NCBI GenBank assembly: GCA_949285915.1
Contig: CASDZW010000001.1
Location: forward strand, 70,961-134,960
Reading direction: 5' to 3'
Length of the DNA: 64,000 nt
From: an uncultured Collinsella sp.
GTDB taxonomy: Bacteria > Actinomycetota > Coriobacteriia > Coriobacteriales > Coriobacteriaceae
The stretch's first letter is position 1; each line of letters starts with the position of its first letter. The notes beneath the pieces were generated by a model that worked only from the letters and a program-made list of their open reading frames with translations, did no database searches and had not been told where the DNA came from. The position numbers were made by a program, and so were the translations under genes. Shown piece after piece: positions 53,270-62,162 of this stretch.

Positions 53270-53458
53270 GCAGGCTCCTCGGGTAGGCTAGACCGTGATA
53301 TACCCAACCGCCCCCGCAAAGCGGATGCGGTTCCGGTGATCATACGAATCTACGACATTAAAGCACATCACAGGGGTATTAGGAGATCGGGCCGTCTGCG
53401 ACGGTCATGCATGCGGTAACATCAATCACGTATTGATACATGAGGCAACAGGAGTTCT

Positions 53459-53860
53459 ATGGAACGCTATGTTTTGCGAAACGCAGGCGCTAACGCTCCG
53501 GAGAGCCTACAGCGCGGCATCGATTGGCTGATAGCGCAAGGTGGCGGCACCGTGGCGGCTGATTCCCGTGAAGTCATCCAGCGTATGCTCGGGTTCGAGT
53601 CAGGCGTTGATGTTGACGCGTTCTTCAAGCAGTTTAAAGACCAGGGTATTAAGTTTGGACACATGCGGCGAGGGCTTCCCTTTAAGGGAAATGTCGTCGC
53701 TGCATTCACCTCAGACGGTATCCTCCGCATGCTCGATAATCGTCCGGGAATCACACAGCTGCTCGTTTTAGAAGGAAACGAGCGCGATACCCGATGGTGG
53801 ATTGCTCGCAGAAACCCCGCAGAGATCCACAACGCCAACGACGCTGACACGGTTGCCTAG
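53459..53860 (+). CDS. Small protein of unknown function
   Basis: 133 residues, ATG with CAGGAG six bases upstream. No family was recognised. It is soluble, with no signal peptide or membrane segment and no cysteines. Its middle has paired aromatic/charged segments (VDAFFKQFKDQGIKFGHMRRGLPFKGNVVAAF in parts) and near the end LVLEGNERDTRWWIARRNPAEI. Upstream lies a 189-base gap shared with the divergent P-type ATPase; no clear promoter was seen. The terminator at 53883-53914 closes it. Confidence 0.7.
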   Translation: MERYVLRNAGANAPESLQRGIDWLIAQGGGTVAADSREVIQRMLGFESGVDVDAFFKQFKDQGIKFGHMRRGLPFKGNVVAAFTSDGILRMLDNRPGITQLLVLEGNERDTRWWIARRNPAEIHNANDADTVA

Positions 53861-53882
53861 ACCGTAGGAGGTCAAACGGCAA

Positions 53883-53914
53883 AGGGCCCGTTAGCAAGAG
53901 TGCTAACGGGCCCT
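53883..53914. terminator. Bidirectional terminator between small gene and tRNA-Arg
   Basis: A perfect 14-base stem AGGGCCCGTTAGCA/TGCTAACGGGCCCT with a four-base loop. On the minus strand it is followed by TTT and lies 13 bases past the tRNA; on the plus strand it follows the small gene but has no T run. Confidence 0.7.
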
Positions 53915-53927
53915 GTGTGGTTGAGGG

Positions 53928-54001
53928 TGTCCCGTGCAGGATTCGAACCTGTGGCCTTCTGCTCCGGAGGCAGACGCTCTATCCAGCTGAGCTAACGGGA
54001 C
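53928..54001 (-). tRNA. tRNA-Arg (anticodon CCG)
   Basis: 74 bases; acceptor GTCCCGT/ACGGGAC, D arm GCTCAGCTGGATAGAGC, anticodon stem TCTGC/GCAGA with loop CTCCGGA (anticodon CCG), T loop TTCGAAT, discriminator A. The 3' end reads ACCC, so CCA is not encoded. Confidence 0.95.
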
Positions 54002-54079
54002 GTGACGCAAGCCATTATACCCAAATCGTCTGCGCGTGCCAGTCTGCCGAAAGGGGCTGCTGATGACAGAGTTAATTCT

Positions 54080-54112
54080 CTATGTACGCAAGATACTTCG
54101 CGTTACTATGTA
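54080..54112 (+). repeat. Direct repeats CTATGTAC upstream of the aro operon
   Basis: Two exact copies of CTATGTAC (54080-54087 and 54105-54112), 25 bases apart, lie 40-72 bases before the first aro gene. Between them is ACGC...GCGT, a short inverted repeat, and TACTAT could serve as a -10 at 54104-54109. Candidate operator/promoter for the operon. Confidence 0.4.
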
Positions 54113-54151
54113 CCAACGTTGACGGTTTCACACTGAGCCTGAGGAGCCCAG

Positions 54152-55177
54152 ATGATTGCAATTTTGAAGAAGAACGCCGACTCAAATGCGGTCGCCCATC
54201 TTGTTTCATGGATTGAGAAGAAGGGTCTCACCGCGCACGTGAGCCATGGTGAGAATGAGACGATCATAGGCCTCGTGGGCGATACCACCAAGATCGATCC
54301 GTTCCTTCTGGAATCTATGGATATTGTCCAGCGCGTCCAGCGTGTGTCCGAACCGTTCAAAAAGGCGAACCGCAAGTTCCACCCGGCGGACTCCGTCATC
54401 GACTGCGGCGGCGTTCCCATCGGCGGTGGCAACTTCCAGGTTATCGCCGGCCCTTGTTCGGTTGAAGGCGATAATCTCCTCCGTATCGCCCGTCGCGTGA
54501 AAGAAGCGGGCGCCACGATGCTCCGAGGCGGCGCCTACAAGCCCCGCACATCCCCGTACGCCTATCAGGGCATGGGTCCCCGCGGCCTCGACCTTCTGCT
54601 GGAAGCGCGAGCCGAGACGGGCCTTCCCATCGTCACCGAGATTATGGACCCGCGCGATATTGACGAGTTCCTTACGCGCGGCATCGACGTCATGCAGATC
54701 GGCGCGCGCAACGCCCAGAACTTCCCCCTCCTAAAAGAGGTCGGAAAGACCCGCGTTCCCGTCCTTCTCAAACGCGGTCTCGCGGGCACGATCGATGAGC
54801 TCCTGATGGCTGCCGAGTACATCATGAGTGAGGGCAACGATAACGTTATCCTCTGCGAGCGCGGTATCCGAACGTTTGAAACGCGTACGAGGAACACCTT
54901 CGATCTCAACGCGGTGCCGGTACTCCACGAGCTCTCTCATCTACCCGTTGTTGCCGACCCAAGCCATGCGACGGGCTACACGCGCTACGTCGAGCCCATG
55001 GCGCTTGCCGCCGTGGCCGCTGGAGCCGACGGTCTTGAGGTCGAGGTCCACGACGACCCGGCACACGCCTGGTCTGACGGCGCCCAGGCCCTTACGCCCG
55101 AGATGTTCGACGATCTCATGGCGCGCATCCGCATCATCCGCGAGGCGATCACTGCCGACACCTGCCAGGAGAGATAA
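54152..55177 (+). CDS. aroF: 3-deoxy-7-phosphoheptulonate (DAHP) synthase, type I-beta
   Basis: 341 residues; condenses phosphoenolpyruvate and erythrose 4-phosphate, first step of the shikimate pathway. ATG preceded by GAGGAG. The N-terminal ~70 residues (IAILKKNADSNAVAHLVSWIEKKGLTAHV in parts) are a ferredoxin-like regulatory domain like that of the Thermotoga enzyme, which is feedback-inhibited by tyrosine. The barrel has VIAGPCSVEG near 98, LRGGAYKPRTSPYAYQGMG near 124, GARNAQNFPLLKEVGKT near 185 and PVVADPSHATGY near 267. First gene of the aro operon; the stop overlaps the tyrA ATG (TAATG). Confidence 0.96.
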   Translation: MIAILKKNADSNAVAHLVSWIEKKGLTAHVSHGENETIIGLVGDTTKIDPFLLESMDIVQRVQRVSEPFKKANRKFHPADSVIDCGGVPIGGGNFQVIAGPCSVEGDNLLRIARRVKEAGATMLRGGAYKPRTSPYAYQGMGPRGLDLLLEARAETGLPIVTEIMDPRDIDEFLTRGIDVMQIGARNAQNFPLLKEVGKTRVPVLLKRGLAGTIDELLMAAEYIMSEGNDNVILCERGIRTFETRTRNTFDLNAVPVLHELSHLPVVADPSHATGYTRYVEPMALAAVAAGADGLEVEVHDDPAHAWSDGAQALTPEMFDDLMARIRIIREAITADTCQER

Positions 55178-56136
55178 TGGACGAGGTAGACGCTTTGCAG
55201 AACACAAGCATCGATGATGGTAGTGGGAAACGTTGTCCCACGGTCGGCATCGTCGGTCTCGGCCTCATAGGCGGAAGCTTTGCCAAGGCCTATGCTAAGG
55301 CCGGCTGGCGCGTGCTTGCGAGCGATATCGACCCTAACGTAATGGACGCAGCGCGCATCGAGACCATCCAGGGAGCACTTGATGACCGTTCTTTAGGTGA
55401 GTGCGAGCTCATCATACTTGCAGCCTATCCTGATGCGTGCATCGCATGGCTCGAAACTCACGCTGGCGCCCTATCCAAAGCGGCCGAGCTCTCGCGTGAC
55501 ACAGATCCAACGCTCCACGAGTGTCAGGCAGGGCCTTTGGTTATCGATGTCGCGGGTGTCAAAGGGGCAATCTGCACGCAGGCGTTCGCCATCGCCCAGG
55601 CAGCGCGCTTCCCGTTCCTGGGAACACACCCCATGGCGGGAACCGAGATGTCCGGCTTTGCCTTCTCTCGCGCCGACCTGTTCGTAGGTGCTCCCATGGT
55701 CCTCGTCCCACCCGAGCTCGACGACATCTCGCGCCTTCTTCTTCTCGACCGAGCGCATGACCTTCTCCTGCCGGTCGGTTTTGGCAGCTTCAGCGTCACC
55801 ACTCCGGAGGCTCACGATAGGGTCATCTCCTACACGAGCCAACTCGCACATGTGGTATCGAATGCCTACGTCAAAAGCCCCACGGCGCAGGAGCACCACG
55901 GGTTTTCCGCCGGTAGTTATCGCGACCTTACGCGCGTCGCCCATCTAAACCCTTCCATGTGGTCCGAGCTCATGATTGATAACGCCGACAATCTCACGGA
56001 AGAGATCTCTCAGCTCATGGATTCACTTGGCGCGTACCGCGACGCCCTCGTTTCGCGCGATACGCCTCGACTCAAGGCGCTCCTTGCCGAGGGTGACCGC
56101 ATCAAGCGCGCGCTCGATGACGATTCGGAGGCATGA
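55177..56136 (+). CDS. tyrA: Prephenate dehydrogenase
   Basis: 319 residues; NAD-dependent step to 4-hydroxyphenylpyruvate for tyrosine. After ~20 variable residues the dinucleotide motif GIVGLGLIGGSFAKAYAKAGW leads into the Rossmann domain. Substrate motifs include FLGTHPMAGTEMSGF near 150-162 and, in the helical dimerisation half, SQLAHVVSNAYVK, HHGFSAGSYRDLTRVAHLNPSMWSELMIDN (in parts). It lacks fused mutase or ACT domains. Confidence 0.95.
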   Translation: MDEVDALQNTSIDDGSGKRCPTVGIVGLGLIGGSFAKAYAKAGWRVLASDIDPNVMDAARIETIQGALDDRSLGECELIILAAYPDACIAWLETHAGALSKAAELSRDTDPTLHECQAGPLVIDVAGVKGAICTQAFAIAQAARFPFLGTHPMAGTEMSGFAFSRADLFVGAPMVLVPPELDDISRLLLLDRAHDLLLPVGFGSFSVTTPEAHDRVISYTSQLAHVVSNAYVKSPTAQEHHGFSAGSYRDLTRVAHLNPSMWSELMIDNADNLTEEISQLMDSLGAYRDALVSRDTPRLKALLAEGDRIKRALDDDSEA

Positions 56137-56140
56137 TTGT

Positions 56141-57250
56141 ATGGACACGCTCACCGTTGACGTGAATGTCTCTCGCCCTTATCGCGCACATGTGGGTACG
56201 CGCCTTCTAGAGCAAGTCGGCGAGATCGTTCGTCCGCTCGTTGCAGGCGCACGCGCGGCCATTGTCACCGATTCCAATGTGGCACCCCTGTACGGCTCTA
56301 TCGTTGAGGAAAGCTTGGCGCAGGCCGGCTTTAAGACAACGACCTTCGTCTTCGCTGCAGGTGAATCAAACAAGACACTTGCAACCTATGAGGAGATACT
56401 CGCCCACCTCGCTGACAACCACCTTGACCGCGACGACGTCGTCATAGCTCTCGGCGGCGGCGTTACGGGCGACATGGCAGGCTTTGCCGCCGCAACGTAT
56501 CTTCGTGGCATCGCATACGTTCAGGTACCGACGAGCCTGCTTGCCATGGTGGACTCCTCTGTTGGGGGGAAGTGCGCCGTAGATCTTCCCCAAGGGAAAA
56601 ACCTTGTGGGAGCCTTCTGGCAACCAAAAGCGGTGATTGCCGACGTGGGTTGTTTGGGCACGCTTTCTGCCGAGCAACTTGCGGACGGTTGCGGTGAGGT
56701 TATCAAGCATGCCGTCATCGCCGACGCGAACCTTCTCGACATTCTAGAGGCACATCCGATCACCCTCACGTCCCTCTCCGAAAACCTGCCCCTTATCGCC
56801 GCAATTGTGGCACGCAACGTTGAGATCAAGCGCAATGTCGTTGTTCAAGACGAGCGTGAATCCGGTGTGAGGAAACTGCTGAATTTTGGCCACAGCATCG
56901 GTCACGCCATCGAGGCAAGGTCTCACTTTGCGCTCGGCCACGGCGCCTCTGTCGCCATGGGCATGGTCGCTATAACGCGTGCAACGGCCTCCGTGGCCGA
57001 TGACCCAGAGCCGCTCATCGAGCTCGCCCGTCGTATCGCCAAGGTTTGCGAGACGCATGGCCTCCAAACGACATGTCCATACGAGGCAGATGAGCTTATA
57101 GAATCCGCTCTTCACGACAAGAAGCGTCGAGGCGATGCGATTGATCTGGTGCTCCCCTTGGGAGTTGCTTCTTGCACTATTCAGACGGTCGATCTCGAAC
57201 AGTTTTTCGAACTCATGAGAATCGGTCTTTCCGAAGAGGAGCTGAGCTAG
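56141..57250 (+). CDS. aroB: 3-dehydroquinate synthase
   Basis: 369 residues; second shikimate step, NAD and divalent-metal dependent. The ATG at 56141 has GGAGG nine bases upstream; the open frame extends 55 codons further into tyrA but without a site. Motifs: AIVTDSNVAPLYG near 44, FAAGESNKTLATYEEI near 72, ALGGGVTGDMAGFAAATYLRGIAYVQVPTSLLAMVDSSVGGK (in parts) near 103-146 and LNFGHSIGHAIEA with metal His near 247. The stop is one base before the aroA GTG. Confidence 0.96.
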   Translation: MDTLTVDVNVSRPYRAHVGTRLLEQVGEIVRPLVAGARAAIVTDSNVAPLYGSIVEESLAQAGFKTTTFVFAAGESNKTLATYEEILAHLADNHLDRDDVVIALGGGVTGDMAGFAAATYLRGIAYVQVPTSLLAMVDSSVGGKCAVDLPQGKNLVGAFWQPKAVIADVGCLGTLSAEQLADGCGEVIKHAVIADANLLDILEAHPITLTSLSENLPLIAAIVARNVEIKRNVVVQDERESGVRKLLNFGHSIGHAIEARSHFALGHGASVAMGMVAITRATASVADDPEPLIELARRIAKVCETHGLQTTCPYEADELIESALHDKKRRGDAIDLVLPLGVASCTIQTVDLEQFFELMRIGLSEEELS

Positions 57251-57251
57251 C

Positions 57252-58574
57252 GTGATTGCAACCATCGAGCCCCGCGACCTTGCTGGCGAGGTCGGCGCCA
57301 TCTCCTCCAAATCGGTGGCGCACCGACTCATCATCGCCGCAGCGCTTGCGAACGGAAAGACCGAGCTTGCCTGCGCGACTACCTGCGACGACATCGACGC
57401 GACAGTGCGTTGCCTCACAGCGCTCGGAGCTCATATCGATAGAACGGATACGGGCTATATTGTCTCGCCCATTCCCAAAAGTCGCGAACAAGGCATTCTC
57501 TCCGCACTTAAGGGCCGTGAGCTCGACTGCGGTGAATCCGGTTCCACGCTACGCTTTATGCTTCCCGTTGCCTGTGCGCTTGGCGCCAACGCGGTCTTTA
57601 CCGGTTCCGAGCGCCTGGGGCAGCGCCCCCTCGGCGAGCTCGCCGGAGAGATTGTTGCAGCCGGCTGCGATATCACGGGACTTGGCTCCTTCCCGCTCGG
57701 AACCTCCGGTAGAATGCGCCCCGGCAGGTTCATTCTACCGGGAGATGTGAGCTCGCAGTACATCTCGGGCCTCCTTCTTGCGGCACCGCTGCTGCCGGGC
57801 GAGGTTGAGATTCTGGTACGGGGACGCATCGAGAGCAAGCCCTATGTGTCCTTAACCGTGCAGGCGCTCGAATCATTCGGCGTGTCCGTAAGAGCGAAAA
57901 AACTTGTCGGCACCACGGCCGAGGAGCCGCAGACCCTTTACACCGTACAGGGAGAAGGATACCGGACCCCCGGAACGGTCGCCGTCGAGGGCGACTGGTC
58001 AAATGCCGCCTTCTGGCTCTGCGCAGGCGCCCTGGGAAAGGAACCTCTGACGGTGCGCGGTCTGTCGCTCCGCTCAGTCCAAGCGGATCGAAACATCACG
58101 GCTGCGCTCGTCTTGTTTGGGGCGAAAATCGTTCGCGGGGCTGATTCGGTTACGGTAAGGCCGGACAGGCTGCACGGCATCAAGCTTTCGGCAAAAGACA
58201 TCCCCGACCTTGTTCCCGTGATATCCGCCGTTGCCGCATGCGCCGAGGGACGCACGGTCATCGAGGATTGCGCGCGCCTGCGCATAAAGGAATCCGACCG
58301 TATGGCCACGACGACTGAGATGCTGCGCGCCCTTGGTGCCGATATCCGTATCGAGGGAGACTCGCTCGTCATTGACGGTAAGCCCTCACTTACAGGCGGA
58401 ACGGTGCAGGCGCATAACGATCATCGCATCGCCATGACTGCTGCCGTCGCATCCGTTCGTGCGGAAGGTCCCGTCATAATTGAAGGTGCGGAGGCGGTAG
58501 CAAAGTCCTACCCGGCCTTCTTTGACGACTATCGAAAGCTTGGCGGCGACGTACGCACCCAGGAGGCGATCTAA
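57252..58574 (+). CDS. aroA: 5-enolpyruvylshikimate-3-phosphate synthase
   Basis: 440 residues, GTG start coupled to aroB. It transfers enolpyruvyl to shikimate 3-phosphate. SKSVAHRLIIAAALANG (Lys and Ser of the active site) is near 19-35, LDCGESGSTLRFMLPVACALG near 94, RPLGELA near 125, and DHRIAMTAAVA near 391. The class I/II distinction cannot be made safely by eye; the ALGANA and SERLGQRPLGEL sequences should allow it in an alignment. Confidence 0.95.
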   Translation: MIATIEPRDLAGEVGAISSKSVAHRLIIAAALANGKTELACATTCDDIDATVRCLTALGAHIDRTDTGYIVSPIPKSREQGILSALKGRELDCGESGSTLRFMLPVACALGANAVFTGSERLGQRPLGELAGEIVAAGCDITGLGSFPLGTSGRMRPGRFILPGDVSSQYISGLLLAAPLLPGEVEILVRGRIESKPYVSLTVQALESFGVSVRAKKLVGTTAEEPQTLYTVQGEGYRTPGTVAVEGDWSNAAFWLCAGALGKEPLTVRGLSLRSVQADRNITAALVLFGAKIVRGADSVTVRPDRLHGIKLSAKDIPDLVPVISAVAACAEGRTVIEDCARLRIKESDRMATTTEMLRALGADIRIEGDSLVIDGKPSLTGGTVQAHNDHRIAMTAAVASVRAEGPVIIEGAEAVAKSYPAFFDDYRKLGGDVRTQEAI

Positions 58575-58576
58575 CC

Positions 58577-59704
58577 ATGTCTTCCACCATCGGCAACGTC
58601 CTCAAGCTCTCAATCTTTGGCGAGTCTCACTCCCCTGCCATCGGCTGCTCGCTTGACGGGTTGCCTGCCGGCATCCCCATCGATATGGACGCGCTGCAAG
58701 CCTTTCTCGAGCGCCGTGCTCCGGGCAGGTCCAAGACGGCGACAGAACGGAATGAGGCGGATAAGCCCGAGATTCTGTCCGGTATACATGAGGGCGTCAC
58801 CGATGGTGCGCCCTTTGCCGCGATCATCCGCAATGCCAACACGCGCAGCAAAGACTATGAGGGCCTGAGGTCTGTGCCGCGACCGGGGCATGCGGACTAT
58901 CCCGCACGCATCAAGTTTGGTAACTGGCACGATGTCGCGGGCGGCGGCCACTTCTCCGGACGTCTCACAGCGCCGCTCTGCATCGTCGGCGGCATCGCCC
59001 TGCAGGCGCTCGCCTCTCTTGGTATAACGGTAGCCGCCCACATCGCCTCTCTTGGGCCAGACGGAATTGCGGACGAAGGGCTAGACGAACTCGCGCTTGA
59101 CGAGTCGCAGCTTGCGCGGCTTCGCGTGCGGGCCTTCCCCACCATCTCCTCTGATGCCGAGGAGCGTATGACACAAGCCATACTCGATGCGCGCGCATCA
59201 AAAGACAGCATCGGCGGCATCATCGAATGCGCCGCATACGGCGTGCCCGCCGGCATCGGAGACCCCATGTTCGACGGGCTCGAGAATCGCATAGCGCGTC
59301 TGGCCTTTGGTATCCCTGCCGTGAAAGGCGTTGACTTTGGCGCCGGGTTTGCCGCAGCGTACCTCAAGGGCAGCGAGAACAACGACCCGTACCGCATCAT
59401 CGATGGTGCGATTTCTACTGAATCAAACAATGCCGGCGGTATTCTCGGTGGTATCTCCACTGGCATGCCGCTCATTTGGCAAATGGCGGTCAAGCCCACG
59501 CCCTCGATTGCAGCACCCCAGAAGAGCATCGATATGGACGCTATGCAGGATGCCGAGCTCGTCGTCCATGGGCGGCATGACCCTTGCATCGTCCCGCGCG
59601 CCGTGCCGGTTGCCGAGGCGGTATGCGCGCTTGCGCTCCTCGATGCCCTTCTGGAAGATGGGCGTTTCCCCCAGCCGGACCCCCAGGTCATGCAAGACTG
59701 TTAG
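58577..59704 (+). CDS. aroC: Chorismate synthase
   Basis: 375 residues; seventh shikimate step, needing reduced FMN. Signatures: GESHSPAIGCSLDGLPAGIPID near residue 15, RRAPGRSKTATERNE near 45, RPGHADYPARIKFGNWHDVAGGGHFSGRLTAPL (in parts) near 97-130, and GGILGGISTGMPLIWQMAVKPTPSI (in parts) near 293-317. ATG three bases after the aroA stop. Confidence 0.97.
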   Translation: MSSTIGNVLKLSIFGESHSPAIGCSLDGLPAGIPIDMDALQAFLERRAPGRSKTATERNEADKPEILSGIHEGVTDGAPFAAIIRNANTRSKDYEGLRSVPRPGHADYPARIKFGNWHDVAGGGHFSGRLTAPLCIVGGIALQALASLGITVAAHIASLGPDGIADEGLDELALDESQLARLRVRAFPTISSDAEERMTQAILDARASKDSIGGIIECAAYGVPAGIGDPMFDGLENRIARLAFGIPAVKGVDFGAGFAAAYLKGSENNDPYRIIDGAISTESNNAGGILGGISTGMPLIWQMAVKPTPSIAAPQKSIDMDAMQDAELVVHGRHDPCIVPRAVPVAEAVCALALLDALLEDGRFPQPDPQVMQDC

Positions 59705-59711
59705 GAGAGAT

Positions 59712-60857
59712 ATGGAGCTCACCGAAATTCGTGATAGGCTCGATACCATCGATGCTAAGCTTCTCGACCTGTTCTGCGAACGCATGAAGCTTGCCGCCGA
59801 GGTAGCCGCCTCAAAGAAGAAGTCCGGTAAGGCCGTATTCGACCCCGCACGTGAGCGTGAGAAGCTCTCCCGTGTCGCCGAACAGGTACCGGAGGAGCTC
59901 GTACCCCAAGCGGTGGCACTGTTCTCGCTCTTGATGAGCATGAATAAGGCGGAGCAGTCCCGCATCCTCTCTGCCGGCGACCCGCACAGCATCGCCGAGA
60001 TGACCAAATCCGCCCTCAAGCCCGCCGATGTCCCCTTCCCCGCACGCGCATCCATTGCCTGCCAGGGTGTGGAGGGAGCGTACAGCCAGATCGCCGCGAG
60101 CCGCCTCTTCAGGCTGCCGAGCATCGCGTTCTTCGCCTCCTTTGATGGTGTCTGCCGCGCGGTCAAGGACGGCCTCGTGCGTTACGGTGTCCTTCCCATT
60201 GAGAACTCAACGGCCGGCTCGGTAAACGCCGTATACGACCTGTTGGCCGAGTATCGGTTCCATATCGTGCGCTCCATCCGCCTTAAGATCGATCACAATC
60301 TGCTCGCCAAACCCGGAACGCGTATCGAGGACATTCGCGAGGTCTGGTCCCATGAGCAGGCAATCGCTCAGTGCGCTGGCTACCTTGAATCTCTCGGTGT
60401 ACGCGTTCATGTATGCGAGAACACGGCTCAGGCAGCGGAGGCCGTCGCATCTTCTTCGCGCACCGATGTCGCAGCCCTTTCCTCTCGCGTCTGCGCCGAC
60501 CTGTACGGGCTCGATCTCCTCGACGAAGACGTCCAGGACTCGGACAACAACTACACGCGGTTCGTCGTGATATCCGCTGAGCCCGAAATCTACGCTGGCG
60601 CAACGCGCGCCTCCCTCATGCTGACCGTGAGTCATGAGCCTGGTTCTCTCTATCGCGTGCTCGAGCGCTTCTACGCCCTGGGGATCAACCTCGTGAAACT
60701 CGAGAGCCGCCCGATCCCGGGTCGTGATTTTGAGTTCATCTTCTACTTCGACCTCGACTGTCCGGTGAGTGCCCCCTCCTTTATCGAGCTCCTCGATTCA
60801 CTGGGGGATGTATGCGAGCGCTATTGGTACTTTGGCAGCTATACGGAGGTGCTCTAG
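59712..60857 (+). CDS. pheA: Bifunctional chorismate mutase / prephenate dehydratase with ACT domain
   Basis: 381 residues, ATG at 59712 with TAGGAGAG upstream. Domains in order: AroQ-type chorismate mutase (about 1-85, IRDRLDTIDAKLLDLFCERMKLAAEVAASKKKSGKAVFDPAREREKL in parts); prephenate dehydratase (about 112-285, ACQGVEGAYSQIAASRLF; GVLPIENSTAGSVNAVYDLL; DNNYTRFVVIS with the catalytic TRF); ACT domain (about 298-375) with the Phe-binding ESRPIPGRDFEFIFYFD. It is feedback-inhibited by phenylalanine in other bacteria. Confidence 0.96.
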   Translation: MELTEIRDRLDTIDAKLLDLFCERMKLAAEVAASKKKSGKAVFDPAREREKLSRVAEQVPEELVPQAVALFSLLMSMNKAEQSRILSAGDPHSIAEMTKSALKPADVPFPARASIACQGVEGAYSQIAASRLFRLPSIAFFASFDGVCRAVKDGLVRYGVLPIENSTAGSVNAVYDLLAEYRFHIVRSIRLKIDHNLLAKPGTRIEDIREVWSHEQAIAQCAGYLESLGVRVHVCENTAQAAEAVASSSRTDVAALSSRVCADLYGLDLLDEDVQDSDNNYTRFVVISAEPEIYAGATRASLMLTVSHEPGSLYRVLERFYALGINLVKLESRPIPGRDFEFIFYFDLDCPVSAPSFIELLDSLGDVCERYWYFGSYTEVL

Positions 60858-62162
60858 ATGACGTCCCACCAGCAGAACCACGATGTTGCCGGAAGCCGGC
60901 CTTACGGTGTTCTCGGTCGTGTGCTCGGTCACAGCTACACCCCCACCATCTATCGCGAGCTCGCAGGCCTTGACTACGTTCGCTTCGAACGGGAGCCAGA
61001 AGACGTTGAGGCTTTTCTGCGCGGTGGCGAATGGGAGGGCGTGAACGTCACCATTCCCTACAAGAAGCTCGCTGCCGAGATAGTGGATGAGCTCTCCCCC
61101 ATCGCGCAGCGCCTGGGAAACGTGAATACGATTACGCGCCTTGCGGACGGCCATCTGAAGGGTGACAACACCGACTACTTTGGCTTCAAGATGCTTGTGG
61201 AAGCACTCGGGCTCGAGCTTGCCAGCAAGCGCGCACTCGTTTTCGGTGGCCATGGAGGCGCCGGCTCCACGTGCATGGTCGTACTCGGAGATCTGGGTAT
61301 GGAGCCTGTCGCGGTATGCCGCACCGCCGAGAGCGCCGAACAGACTGGAGCCGCCGCGGCGTTTCCGAGCATCACGTATGAAGAGCTCGATGCATATCGC
61401 GATGCTGCTCTCGTAGTGAACGCGACACCCGTTGGGATGTATCCCAACTGTCCGAAAACCATCTGGCCTCTCGATGCATTTCCCTCCCTTCTGGCCGTGG
61501 TCGACATCGTGTACAACCCCGCGCGAACAGGTCTTATGATGGAGGCGGAACGTCGCGGCATCCCCACCATCGGCGGCCTTCTTATGCTCGTCGCCCAAGC
61601 CGCGGCCGCTGTGGAGCGGTACACGGGAAACACCGTTACCATCGAGCGCATCCGTGAAGTCACCGCGGCACTTGATGCGGCGGAGGAAAACATCGCTCTT
61701 ATTGGAATGCCCGGCGCCGGCAAGACCCGGGTTGGATCTGAGCTCGCCGCACTTCTTGGTCGCGAGCATATCGACATCGACGCAAATCTTGAGAATGCCC
61801 TTGGAATGTCCTGCTCCGATTTCATCACGTCTCAGGGTGAGGAAGCATTTCGGCGTGAGGAGACAAAGGCGCTGCGCCGTATAGCCGGTCGCAGCGGACT
61901 AGTCATCTCCTGCGGCGGAGGCGTTGTGACGCGTGAGGAGAACTACGCGCTTCTGCACCAGAACTCCCGCATCGTCATGCTTGACCGACGATTGGAAGAG
62001 CTCTCTAGCAAGGGTCGCCCGATTTCCGCTCGTGACGGTGTAGAGGCGCTTGCAGCCCAACGTATGGATCGCTATCGTGCCTGGGCCGACATCGTTATCC
62101 GTTCCCGTGAGAGCGCCGCAGCCACCGCCCATGCGCTGAAGGAGGAGCTATGCGCGCACTAG
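60858..62162 (+). CDS. aroE/aroK: Fused shikimate dehydrogenase (AroE) and shikimate kinase (AroK)
   Basis: 434 residues. The first ~278 are shikimate dehydrogenase: GRVLGHSYTPTIYREL in the shikimate-binding loop (usually HSxSP; here HSYTP), GVNVTIPYKKLA with catalytic Lys near 60, DNTDYFGF near 100, VFGGHGGAGSTCMVVL for NADPH near 127, and GMYPNCP/GGLLMLVAQAAAA near the end. The rest is shikimate kinase: P-loop LIGMPGAGKTRVGSELA near 283, DIDANLE near 310, SCGGGVVTREEN near 353 and lid RPISARDG near 388. Two consecutive steps thus share one chain. It abuts pheA and overlaps aroQ by 13 bases. Confidence 0.95.
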   Translation: MTSHQQNHDVAGSRPYGVLGRVLGHSYTPTIYRELAGLDYVRFEREPEDVEAFLRGGEWEGVNVTIPYKKLAAEIVDELSPIAQRLGNVNTITRLADGHLKGDNTDYFGFKMLVEALGLELASKRALVFGGHGGAGSTCMVVLGDLGMEPVAVCRTAESAEQTGAAAAFPSITYEELDAYRDAALVVNATPVGMYPNCPKTIWPLDAFPSLLAVVDIVYNPARTGLMMEAERRGIPTIGGLLMLVAQAAAAVERYTGNTVTIERIREVTAALDAAEENIALIGMPGAGKTRVGSELAALLGREHIDIDANLENALGMSCSDFITSQGEEAFRREETKALRRIAGRSGLVISCGGGVVTREENYALLHQNSRIVMLDRRLEELSSKGRPISARDGVEALAAQRMDRYRAWADIVIRSRESAAATAHALKEELCAH

